From CALMEH01 sp964548225 (GTDB lineage Bacteria > Acidobacteriota > Blastocatellia > Pyrinomonadales > Pyrinomonadaceae), in NCBI GenBank assembly GCA_964548225.1, contig CAZJQP010000099.1, positions 1 through 17,507 on the forward strand: 17,507 bases of DNA, written 5' to 3'. Both the position numbers and the translations under genes were made by a program. The notes beneath the pieces were generated by a model. The model saw only the letters and a program-made list of their open reading frames with translations. It made no database searches and was not told where the DNA came from. Positions 6,724-12,737 of this stretch are shown one piece after another. Every line of letters starts with the position of its first letter. Within the stretch, counting starts at the first letter, position 1.

Positions 6724-7033
6724 TCAAAATCTCGCATAACTTTTACTGACCTGCTTAAATCTGTTACTCATCCGATTAAACCTTTCACCCATCTGAGCGA
6801 ACTCCTCGCTCATCTAAAGAAACTCTTCGCTCATCTAAAGGAACTCTTCGCTCATCTAAAGGAACTCTTCGCTCAGATGAGTGAGAAGTTCGCTCAGATG
6901 AGTGAGAAGTTCGCTCAGGTGAAGGAACTCTTCGCTCAGATGAGCGAGAAGTTCCTTTAGATAAACAAATCCTCCACCAAGAGCATTTCCCAAGGCTTTT
7001 GAGGCGGCTACAATGCCCGTTAATAACCGCCAT
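6724..7033 (-). pseudogene. Probable decayed gene for a small coiled-coil protein
   Basis: The minus strand has ATG GCG GTT ATT AAC GGG at 7033. Removing one G from the GGG run joins this to a frame reading MAVINGIVAASKALGNALGG and then a run of heptads (LLAHLSE, EFLHLSE, LLTHLSE), ending in GERFNRMSNRFKQVS and a TGA at 6724-6726. The length of 310 bp is one more than a multiple of three, as a single inserted base would give. Three in-frame TAG codons (6856-6858, 6835-6837, 6814-6816 on the plus strand) stand where other repeat units have CAG (Gln), each followed directly by ATG. So there is one apparent frameshift and three amber codons. It follows the 109-residue helical gene on the same strand. 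It could instead be non-coding repeat DNA. Confidence 0.45.
6736..6960. repeat. 21-bp tandem repeat array (about 10.7 units)
   Basis: The sharpest units are at 6799-6945 (for example GAACTCTTCGCTCATCTAAA plus G at 6841-6861), with degenerate units back to 6736 and a part unit to 6960. The core TTCGCTCA-GA-TGAGCGAA is itself palindromic. With a period of 7 codons, both strands encode amphipathic heptads: LFAHLKE and KFAQMSE on the plus strand, LLTHLSE and EFAQMGE on the minus strand. The plus-strand frame is open from 6703 to 6960 but has no ATG until 6877. Confidence 0.9.
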
Positions 7034-7065
7034 TTTGATCTTTAAGTGATAAACTGTATGACCAC

Positions 7066-7395
7066 TTAGAGAATCACTCCTGCAATTTGATTTACCACGG
7101 AAATAACTTTAGAAATGGTATTGATAATTTTTACTGCTTTGTCCAAATCTTCCAGAGCTTTTTTCAAATCTGCTACGGCATCTTGGAAAGCCTCTTGATT
7201 TTGAGCAAGCTCATTAGCAATTTGATTTAATTCCGCTATTTCCAACTTATCTACCTGATTCATTACCTCAACCCTTAAATCAATAAAGGCTTTTCGTGTT
7301 GCTTCATCTTGATTTTTGAAAAAATCACCAACTCTAATGGTAAAAAGGGTAGAGCGAAGTTTCCTTAATTCGTTTAAAAACTCATTTGTTTTCAT
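7066..7395 (-). CDS. Small helical protein of unknown function
   Basis: This 109-residue protein has a clear start (AGGAGA 6-7 nt before ATG at 7395). It appears all-helical, with a charged amphipathic segment (roughly residues 50-88, rich in Glu, Asp, Lys, Leu) and a C-terminal hydrophobic/amphipathic stretch, VKIINTISKVISVVNQIAGV, ending at residue 109. There is no signal peptide. The C-terminal segment could insert in or bind a membrane, or mediate oligomerisation. I do not recognise a family. The gene lies 18 bp downstream of the lipoprotein gene, so the two are very likely co-transcribed. Confidence 0.8.
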   Translation of the reverse strand: MKTNEFLNELRKLRSTLFTIRVGDFFKNQDEATRKAFIDLRVEVMNQVDKLEIAELNQIANELAQNQEAFQDAVADLKKALEDLDKAVKIINTISKVISVVNQIAGVIL

Positions 7396-7413
7396 AATTT
7401 TTCTCCTGTATTT

Positions 7414-8289
7414 TTATTTGATTTCCTTCAATGACTCGGTTATCGAAAAAAATGTCTCCAAATCCGTTAGCAAACTGTCGATGCGCTCAAGGGTTAATTT
7501 ATTGGAGTCTAATGCTTTGAAAGCCTCCTCGAATTTCTCGATTAAATCAGTCGCAGTTTCCATTTCGGTTAGAACATTTGTGGTATTAATCGCATTTAAT
7601 CTGTCGGCAACCCATTGGTCTTTTTTATCAGCCGGAATAGGATTTGCGCTTGTGATTTTATCTGTAACCTTGCGTTTTTCTCTCAAATTGTTGCCATCTG
7701 TAACATTTGCCGAAATGATCTCGGAAAGTTTTTTCAGAAGAACTTTTTGAGTGTCCAGTTCTCTTAAGATAAAAGGTTTTCTTTGTTTGATTTCATCTTG
7801 CAGTTTTCCGCGAACAATTCCCGTAACAATTGCCCCTGAAATCGTCCCTGCCAAAGTTGAATCAAAGAAGCTACTTCCGCGTAGTGTGTTACCAAGCGTA
7901 TTTAAATTACCCACTACGCCGGCAATCGCTTCGTTAGTTTCTTGGGGGGCTTTGCTGGAAGCTAATTGAAAAAGCAAATCGTAATAACTGGACATCAAGC
8001 GTGTGTGTTTTCTCAAATCATTGATAACTTTCAGCCTTGCCCGGTCGTTTCTTGTTGTGGTGTCGTATTGGTCATTAGTCGTATTAGATATTTCATCATT
8101 ATCCAAAAGTCTTTCGGAATTTGCATTGATTGAAATATTACTCGTCGCAACCAATAGATTGTCCATTGCCGCATAGTAAAGAGTTCCCGCTTTAGCAAAT
8201 CGGGCATACTCTTGTGTAGTTTTACATCCGCTTAGGAGAATTGACCCTAAGCAGAAAATTGAAATTAAAACATTTATTTTTTTTCTCAT
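7414..8289 (-). CDS. Lipoprotein of unknown function
   Basis: The 291-residue protein starts with a short basic n-region, a hydrophobic core and lipobox LLSGC with Cys22, so it should be lipidated and exported. The mature part is mostly helical. A Gly/Ala/Ile-rich segment (about 147-161, LAGTISGAIVTGIVRG) resembles a glycine-zipper-type helix. The C-terminal 60 residues look like coiled coil (MDLIEKFEEAF-like Leu/Glu/Lys pattern). AGGAG lies 9 nt before the start. I recognise no family. It is followed 18 bp on by the 109-residue helical gene and preceded 39 bp away by the 50-residue gene, all on the same strand with similar SD sites, so they probably form one operon. Confidence 0.85.
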   Translation of the reverse strand: MRKKINVLISIFCLGSILLSGCKTTQEYARFAKAGTLYYAAMDNLLVATSNISINANSERLLDNDEISNTTNDQYDTTTRNDRARLKVINDLRKHTRLMSSYYDLLFQLASSKAPQETNEAIAGVVGNLNTLGNTLRGSSFFDSTLAGTISGAIVTGIVRGKLQDEIKQRKPFILRELDTQKVLLKKLSEIISANVTDGNNLREKRKVTDKITSANPIPADKKDQWVADRLNAINTTNVLTEMETATDLIEKFEEAFKALDSNKLTLERIDSLLTDLETFFSITESLKEIK

Positions 8290-8328
8290 TTTTTTTTCTC
8301 CTCTATTTTGGTTTTATTTATCGAAGCA

Positions 8329-8481
8329 TTAAATGTCTTCGATTTGTTTTATTGCTTTTAGGGCAATCTCGGTTTTTTCCTTGATTTCGCGCAGACGTTG
8401 TGTTGCTTCAAAATCGTGGGAAACGTAGTTCGCTAATAGGCGAACTTCTTGTAATTCTTTTTCAATATCTTTTAAATCCAT
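8329..8481 (-). CDS. 50-residue helical protein
   Basis: A short gene with AAGGAG 7 nt before its ATG at 8481 and TAA at 8329-8331. The product begins MDLKDIEKELQEVRLLANYV and ends IALKAIKQIEDI. It is highly charged, with no hydrophobic segment, and probably forms one or two helices. It lies 17 bp downstream of the coiled-coil membrane protein gene and 39 bp upstream of the lipoprotein gene. The strong SD and tight spacing make it a real gene despite its size. Its function is unknown; a small partner or regulator of its neighbours is possible. Confidence 0.72.
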   Translation of the reverse strand: MDLKDIEKELQEVRLLANYVSHDFEATQRLREIKEKTEIALKAIKQIEDI

Positions 8482-8498
8482 AGTTTTTCTCCTTTCTT

Positions 8499-8963
8499 TT
8501 ATGTGTCCAAAATGCCGAGGGCGGCTTTGTTGGATTTTGTGTCGCCGTTTGCCGATTTTAGGGTGGCGCGGGCGTTTTTTATTTTTTCTTCGAGGGTTTC
8601 GCGTTCGAGTTGCGCTTTTTCTTTGGCGCAGGCGGCGGCATCGGCGCGGGTGGTTTGGCGCGTGATTTCGTCTTTTAATGTTTTTTCGGTTTGACGCACC
8701 GGAAGCCGGGCGAAATAGTAGCCGATGAAGATGAAAATTAGTGGTTCGAGCCGCAAGAGCATCGTGTTATCTTTGAGCGGATCGAACTTGCCCGTGAATG
8801 CCGCCGCGTAGAGCAGGACGAAAATCAAGGTCAGGATAACGATGAGCGAATCTTTCAAAATTTCGCCAAAAGGTTTGCCGTCGCGTGTGGGTGGTGTCGT
8901 TTTGTTCATTGTCGCAAAATACCTCGCAAGTAAGTTTTCGTTGGTTAAGTTAATCTGTTTCAT
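8499..8963 (-). CDS. Membrane protein with two helices and a cytoplasmic coiled coil
   Basis: The 154-residue product has two hydrophobic segments (about 38-56 and 73-86) and then a charged coiled-coil stretch (about 92-138, rich in Lys, Glu, Arg, Ala). Family unknown. The ATG at 8963 has no clear SD. A second in-frame ATG at residue 19 has GAGG about 12 nt upstream, so the start is uncertain. It is the first gene of the minus-strand accessory block; the 50-residue gene follows 17 bp later. Confidence 0.75.
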   Translation of the reverse strand: MKQINLTNENLLARYFATMNKTTPPTRDGKPFGEILKDSLIVILTLIFVLLYAAAFTGKFDPLKDNTMLLRLEPLIFIFIGYYFARLPVRQTEKTLKDEITRQTTRADAAACAKEKAQLERETLEEKIKNARATLKSANGDTKSNKAALGILDT

Positions 8964-9117
8964 AATCGGTTTTGCCCAAAATATGGAAAATCTTCCGGCG
9001 TTTTCTTACGCTCATTCGGGCTTTAATTAAACATTCAAATAGATTTCAGAAGGGCAATTGTTCGAGTTTTTTCCCTTTCTACACACATAACGCACCGTTT
9101 GAGCGAAAAAAGTAACA

Positions 9118-9149
9118 TTTTTTTTTAATTTTTTTTAATTTTTTTTTTT
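9118..9149. promoter_or_regulatory. Helically phased A/T-tracts, probable curved DNA
   Basis: The plus strand reads T9-AA-T8-AA-T11. The runs repeat about every 10-11 bp, close to one helical turn, which favours intrinsic bending. They lie about 155-185 bp upstream of the first gene of the accessory block and could act as an UP-like or nucleoid-protein site. Confidence 0.45.
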
Positions 9150-9175
9150 AAGGCAGGATTATTTTGTGAATTTGA

Positions 9176-9222
9176 AACACAAAAACGCAGGAAATACGCC
9201 GTATTTCGTGCGTTTTTGTGTT
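9176..9222 (-). terminator. Strong hairpin downstream of the branching enzyme gene
   Basis: The arms 9176-9198 and 9200-9222 pair at 22 of 23 positions, with outer sequence AACACAAAAACGCA. It lies 40 bp after the stop of the branching enzyme. On the minus strand the stem ends in a T-rich GTTTTTGTGTTT followed by mixed sequence, so termination is likely but not classic. Confidence 0.65.
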
Positions 9223-9261
9223 ATTTTGCGGTTAAATTTTTTAAAGCGGATTTTTACGCAA

Positions 9262-10857
9262 TCAGCTTCGATAATCGCGGAAATCAATCTCGGCGAAAAT
9301 ATTGTCGCGCCATTCGATTTCTTTGAGAAGCGGTTCGTTGAATTCGCCGGTTTCGAGCATTTTTGCGATCAGGGTAAAGCGGTGAATGTGCATTTTAAAG
9401 CGGTTTGATGAATATTGGACGGTTGTGCCTTGATAAATTTGAAACGCCCAATCGCTCGATTGCGCGAGTAATAATTCTCGCGCAAGTTGATTTAAAGCGC
9501 GTCTTTCGAGGTCGGTTGGTTCGTTAAATCTATTGGCAAGCGCGGTCATTTTGCGTTCCGCGTCGTGCTGATACGGATACATCCACGAATTTCCTTCGTT
9601 GAGCCAAACTTTGTAATAACCGTTTTCGCCCCAACTCGAAGCGGTCGGTTGCTGAATCTGAATCGGGATTTTCGCGTCCAAGTAATCGCCCGGCGTTACG
9701 GGTTTGACATCTTCTTGGTCGTAGTGAAATTTGCGGAAAAGATAATCAATAAACTGCGGACCTTCAAACCACCAATGCCCGTAAAGTTCGGCATCGTAGG
9801 GCGAAACGACGAGCGGCGGATGTTCTTCGTGAAGCTCGCGGAGTTTGCGGGCTTGTTCGATGCGTTTGTTGAGAAAATCTTGCGCGTCTTTCGCCGATTG
9901 CTCACGCGCCCACGCCGGAACGTAAGCCTGTTTCGTATTTTGCGCGGCGGTTTTACTTGTGATTCGATGATATTTCAAACCGAGATGACGGCGGTTTCCG
10001 TCGGCGTGAAGATGCGGTTTGAGAAATTCCATCGGCGCATCCCAACCGATGTCGCGGTAAAATTCTCGATAAACCGGATTGCCCGGATAACCGACTTCCG
10101 CGCTCCAAACCTGCTGCGAAGTTTCGACATCACGCGCAAAAACTGCCACGCCGTTTTCGCACATCACGGGAGCGTGAACGCCGTAACGCGGACGCGGATC
10201 GCCGTAAAGAAGCGAATGCGAATCGGAAATAAAATATTCTATTCCGGCGGACTTTAAGAGATTTTCGATGCCGGGTTCGTAGGCGCATTCGGCAAGCCAG
10301 ATGCCTCGCGGTTGTCGTCCGAAATGTTTTTTGTAATTTTTTACGGCAATTTCAATCTGTGCGCGGCGCGATTCGGGAGTCGAAATAAGCGGCAAAAATC
10401 CGTGCGTCGCGCAACAAGTAATAATTTCCAAAACGCCTTCGTCTTGCAATTCGCGGAAAGCGTTTATCAAATTCCGCTGATACTTATTGTTCCAAAGGTC
10501 TAACGCCGCGCTCAGATTTTCGACATACATTTTCGCTACGTCATAAAAATCAGGCGATTCTTTCTGAACTCTTTCAAACTCTTTCCGTGCCAATTCGAGC
10601 AGATTTTCAAGATGCCGCGTATATCTTTCTTCAAGCAATTTATCCGCCAACATTTCGCACAATGGCGGCGAAACATTCATCGCCAAACGCGGCGTTGCGC
10701 CCGCATCGTGCAGATTTTGAAAGATAAAAATCAACGGTAGATAAACTTCCGTAACGGCTTCGTAAAACCAATCTTCTTCCAAAAATTCGGGATATTCGGG
10801 ATGCCGCACAAACGGCAGATGCGCGTGGAGAATTAAGCTGAAATAACCTTTTGGCAT
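9262..10857 (-). CDS. GH57 1,4-alpha-glucan branching enzyme (DUF1957 type)
   Basis: The 531-residue enzyme makes alpha-1,6 branches in glycogen-like glucan. GH57 motifs are in order: HAHLPF (11-16), THGFLP (151-156), IWLAECAYEPG with the likely nucleophile E190, SPYDAELYGHWW with the likely acid D355, and SSDWAFQIYQGT (467-478). Length and spacing fit the Thermus/Thermococcus-type enzymes (about 520-560 residues). It is cytoplasmic. No SD precedes the ATG; the nearest upstream sequence is TTTTTAAAATCTCCGAT-like leader adjoining the terminal repeat of the GxxExxY cassette, which starts only 8 bp from the ATG. DUF4912 and DUF1957 genes are often adjacent in other bacteria, so the original operon was probably DUF4912 followed directly by this gene. 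Confidence 0.93.
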   Translation of the reverse strand: MPKGYFSLILHAHLPFVRHPEYPEFLEEDWFYEAVTEVYLPLIFIFQNLHDAGATPRLAMNVSPPLCEMLADKLLEERYTRHLENLLELARKEFERVQKESPDFYDVAKMYVENLSAALDLWNNKYQRNLINAFRELQDEGVLEIITCCATHGFLPLISTPESRRAQIEIAVKNYKKHFGRQPRGIWLAECAYEPGIENLLKSAGIEYFISDSHSLLYGDPRPRYGVHAPVMCENGVAVFARDVETSQQVWSAEVGYPGNPVYREFYRDIGWDAPMEFLKPHLHADGNRRHLGLKYHRITSKTAAQNTKQAYVPAWAREQSAKDAQDFLNKRIEQARKLRELHEEHPPLVVSPYDAELYGHWWFEGPQFIDYLFRKFHYDQEDVKPVTPGDYLDAKIPIQIQQPTASSWGENGYYKVWLNEGNSWMYPYQHDAERKMTALANRFNEPTDLERRALNQLARELLLAQSSDWAFQIYQGTTVQYSSNRFKMHIHRFTLIAKMLETGEFNEPLLKEIEWRDNIFAEIDFRDYRS

Positions 10858-10865
10858 ATCGGAGA

Positions 10866-10947
10866 TTTTAACGCAAAGACGCGAAGACGCAAAGGCGCAA
10901 AGATTTTTAAAATTCTTCCTTTGCGTCTTCGCGTCTTTGCGTTAAAA
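10866..10947. repeat. CGCAAAGA octamer palindrome, copy 1
   Basis: Perfect 30-bp arms (10866-10895 and 10918-10947) surround a 22-nt centre. The arms are arrays of CGCAAAGA, CGCGAAGA and CGCAAAGG. It fills the space between the GxxExxY stop (10953) and the branching enzyme start (10857) and may also end transcription, as the outer ends are T/A-rich. Confidence 0.93.
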
Positions 10948-10952
10948 AATTG

Positions 10953-11333
10953 TTATAAATTATTGACGACGCGGTGAATTCCGTCGCTGACTCGCTTTTC
11001 GCCAAAATTGATGACCAAGCCGAGTTTTAGATTCATTAAGCGCAGATAAGTTAATGTTTGAGTTTCAAAAATTCTGTTGTAAGCAACAACGGATTTTGCT
11101 TCGATAATAACAAGTTTTTCGACAATTAAATCCAATTTCAACGGCGAAGCAAGTTTATGACCTTTGTAAATAATCGGAACTTCCAATTCTTTTTCAACCA
11201 AAAGACCGCGATTTTTCAATTCCCAAAAGAGCGATTCTTTATAAACTCCTTCCAAAAGTCCCGCACCGCCAAGCGTCCGATGAACTTCAATCGCCGCATC
11301 AACAATTATTTTGCTAATTTCATTTTCAGTCAT
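10953..11333 (-). CDS. GxxExxY protein (PDDEXK_3-type, PD-(D/E)XK nuclease superfamily)
   Basis: This 126-residue protein carries the naming motif G25-L-L-E28-G-V-Y31 and a downstream core with D68 in LKLDLIVE and E78-A-K80 in IIEAK, the D...ExK arrangement of PD-(D/E)XK folds. It ends with YLRLMNLKLGLVINFGE and DGIHRVVN, both typical of the family. Length is normal (about 120-135). The family is assigned to the nuclease superfamily by sequence, but its biochemical role is, to my knowledge, unproven. The gene has no SD, its leader is TTAAAATTCTCAG, and it is enclosed on both sides by the same palindromic repeat, as if gene and repeats travel together. Confidence 0.92.
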   Translation of the reverse strand: MTENEISKIIVDAAIEVHRTLGGAGLLEGVYKESLFWELKNRGLLVEKELEVPIIYKGHKLASPLKLDLIVEKLVIIEAKSVVAYNRIFETQTLTYLRLMNLKLGLVINFGEKRVSDGIHRVVNNL

Positions 11334-11340
11334 CTGAGAA

Positions 11341-11431
11341 TTTTAACGCAAAGACGCAAAGACACGAAGACGCAAAGGAAACAAAAATAAAAATCTTTGC
11401 GCCTTTGCGTCTTCGCGTCTTTGCGTTAAAA
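11341..11431. repeat. CGCAAAGA octamer palindrome, copy 2
   Basis: Left arm 11341-11378 and right arm 11402-11431 pair except for one extra octamer (CAAAGACA) in the left arm; the right arm is identical to that of copy 1 over 30 bases. It fills the space between the DUF4912 stop (11436) and the GxxExxY start (11333). The extra unit shows that octamer number varies between arms. Confidence 0.93.
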
Positions 11432-11435
11432 AAAA

Positions 11436-12488
11436 TTATCTCAACGAACTAATCGGCGAGAGTTTCGATAAAGTTTTCGGCGAAAGAGTTTTCGGAACGG
11501 CGCGTTTGGTTAGTTTTTTCGGGAAATTTACCAAACTTGCGCCGAAAACGGTTGCGCCGATGAATTCTTCTTCGATGATTTCTTCGTCGAAAACGTCGAA
11601 ATGTTCTTTAAGTGCGGACATTGCGTTTTCTACGCTGAGTTTTTCGAGGTTTTCTTGCAAAACAGTGAAAAGCGATTCGCTGATTTGTCCGCGAAGTTCG
11701 GGTAATTCTACGCCGGAAGCCAAAGCCAAAATCGCGTAACGAACTTCATCAGAACTGAAATCTTCCTTGCGTTCGCCGATGAATTGATAGAAAGCGTTGT
11801 CGGTCGCAACTTCCGCGTTTTCAAAATCATCGCCGGCAAGCGCGACTTCAAAAGCGTCGCGGGTAAAGCCGGAATTATCCAAAACTTCGGCAAATTCGGT
11901 TGCCGTAATTGCCCAATCCGCGTCGGTTGCAATGCGCGGCGAAGGATTTTTGCGCGGCGTTTCGATGGAATTTGAATACATCACGCGAATAAACGGACGA
12001 TTCGGCGCGTAAAAACCGAGTTCGGCGCGATAGTTGGCGTTCGATTCGACATTAAACCACCAATTTCCTTCCGCTTCGACGGCGTGAAGTTCTTCGCGTT
12101 CGGTGGTTTGATTGACCAATTTTGCAACAAGTTGATAATTGCCGGAATTTCCGCCGAAAACTTTCTGCAAAGTCTGAAACGGATTGTTTTTGATTGACCA
12201 GTAAAAATAAAGACGATTCGGCGATTGCATCTGAAGCTGGGCGCGATTTTCCTTCTGCAATTCCGGCAAAACCGGCAGCGAAAGTTCCGCAAAAATCGGG
12301 TCAATTTCTTCTTCGGATTCTTCGGCTTGTGCCAAAAACTTCGGCGCAGGAATTTCGAGTTCTAAAATGTCATCCTCTAACATTTCCGCCGAAGAAACTG
12401 TTTTCGGCGCAATTTCGCCCAAAACAAATTCGCGTGTTTCCGTCGTTTCTTCGGTTTGTAATAAATCTTTTGTGTTATCTTCGTTCAT
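11436..12488 (-). CDS. DUF4912 domain protein
   Basis: The 350-residue product has an acidic, probably disordered N-terminus (1-70), a DUF4912 beta domain (about 72-180) with NRLYFYWSIK, EGNWWFNVE, YRAELGFY and FIRVMYSN motifs, then a helical acidic region and a basic tail (KKLTKRAVPKTLSPKTLSK). DUF4912 domains have an Ig/CBM48-like look and commonly neighbour GH57 branching enzymes, so a role in glucan metabolism or carbohydrate binding is a reasonable inference, not a demonstrated function. There is no SD; the leader is A/T-rich. A promoter candidate lies at 12524-12552. Confidence 0.88.
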   Translation of the reverse strand: MNEDNTKDLLQTEETTETREFVLGEIAPKTVSSAEMLEDDILELEIPAPKFLAQAEESEEEIDPIFAELSLPVLPELQKENRAQLQMQSPNRLYFYWSIKNNPFQTLQKVFGGNSGNYQLVAKLVNQTTEREELHAVEAEGNWWFNVESNANYRAELGFYAPNRPFIRVMYSNSIETPRKNPSPRIATDADWAITATEFAEVLDNSGFTRDAFEVALAGDDFENAEVATDNAFYQFIGERKEDFSSDEVRYAILALASGVELPELRGQISESLFTVLQENLEKLSVENAMSALKEHFDVFDEEIIEEEFIGATVFGASLVNFPKKLTKRAVPKTLSPKTLSKLSPISSLR

Positions 12489-12523
12489 AAAAAATTAAAT
12501 ATAAAGTAAATATAAAAAGACTT

Positions 12524-12552
12524 ATTATGCTTGATGAAACGCAAAAAGGCAA
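12524..12552 (-). promoter_or_regulatory. Candidate sigma-70 promoter for the DUF4912 gene
   Basis: The minus strand reads TTGCCT (12547-12552), a 17-bp spacer, then CATAAT (12524-12529). Matches are 4 of 6 and 5 of 6 to consensus. This would give a leader of about 30 nt. Confidence 0.45.
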
Positions 12553-12616
12553 TATTTTGAAATGTTTTTCCGAATTTTGCAAGGTTTTTGCAAAGTCGGG
12601 AAGACGAGATTTTACC

Positions 12617-12706
12617 TATCACCTCTCACCTCTCACCTATTACTTATTCCGAATATAACGGCGATTACATTCGGAATAAGTGATAAGTGAAAGGTGAGAG
12701 GTGATA
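12617..12706. repeat. Long palindrome of CACCTCT-type heptamers with ACTTATTCCGAAT core
   Basis: Arms 12617-12654 and 12669-12706 pair at 35 of 38 positions around a 14-nt loop. The left arm contains a heptamer array (ATCACCT, CTCACCT, CTCACCT). The inner word ACTTATTCCGAAT occurs at 12642-12654, inverted at 12669-12681, and a third time at 12736-12748. It lies in the 249-bp spacer 12489-12737, which otherwise holds only the promoter candidate. Confidence 0.9.
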
Positions 12707-12737
12707 AGTATATTTCTGACCGTCCGCTTCTCAGAAC

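Larger units (their letters stand above)
6563..7065. other. 503-bp spacer with a cloverleaf element and a broken repeat gene
   Basis: It contains the SD for the Fn3-like gene (6572-6577), the cloverleaf element 6643-6718, and the 21-bp repeat array within a probable pseudogene (6724-7033). No intact gene is seen. Confidence 0.7.
8964..9261. other. Spacer with phased A/T-tracts and a hairpin
   Basis: It separates the branching enzyme gene from the accessory block on the same strand and should hold the promoter of that block, but I found no confident -35/-10 pair. It contains three long T-runs (9118-9149) and a strong hairpin (9176-9222). Confidence 0.6.
10866..11431. mobile_element. Candidate mobile cassette: GxxExxY gene with 43-bp perfect terminal inverted repeats
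   Basis: Bases 10866-10908 and 11389-11431 are exact reverse complements (43 of 43), beginning TTTTAACGCAAAGACGCGAA and running on into GACGCAAAGGCGCAAAG. Each end is also paired with a nearby inverted copy of its outer part, so each flank of the gene is a hairpin. The 566-bp unit holds one gene. It lies between two genes normally found together, leaving 8 and 4 bp to the flanking start and stop. No target-site duplication is obvious. The layout resembles a REPIN pair around a RAYT gene, with a PD-(D/E)XK-type gene instead of a transposase. Confidence 0.6.

Noticed and set aside
6736..6960. Possible CRISPR array
   Set aside because: The 21-bp units are directly abutting with no unique spacers, and no cas genes are present.
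6785..7033. Minus-strand 82-codon frame rich in Ser-Glu-Arg repeats
   Set aside because: After the first few codons it runs out of phase with the heptad-coding frame; the other frame gives a far more protein-like product, so this one looks like the result of a frameshift.
9118..9149. Rho-independent terminator U-tract
   Set aside because: The runs are not directly preceded by a stem in either direction; the nearest hairpin (9176-9222) is separated by about 26 bases.
9565..10257. Long plus-strand frame opposite the branching enzyme
   Set aside because: It is antisense to a confidently identified GH57 gene and shows no recognisable motif.
10866..11431. Insertion sequence with an ordinary transposase
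   Set aside because: The single enclosed gene is GxxExxY-type; it has no DDE, serine, tyrosine or HUH transposase motif, and no target duplication was found, so a standard IS is not supported.
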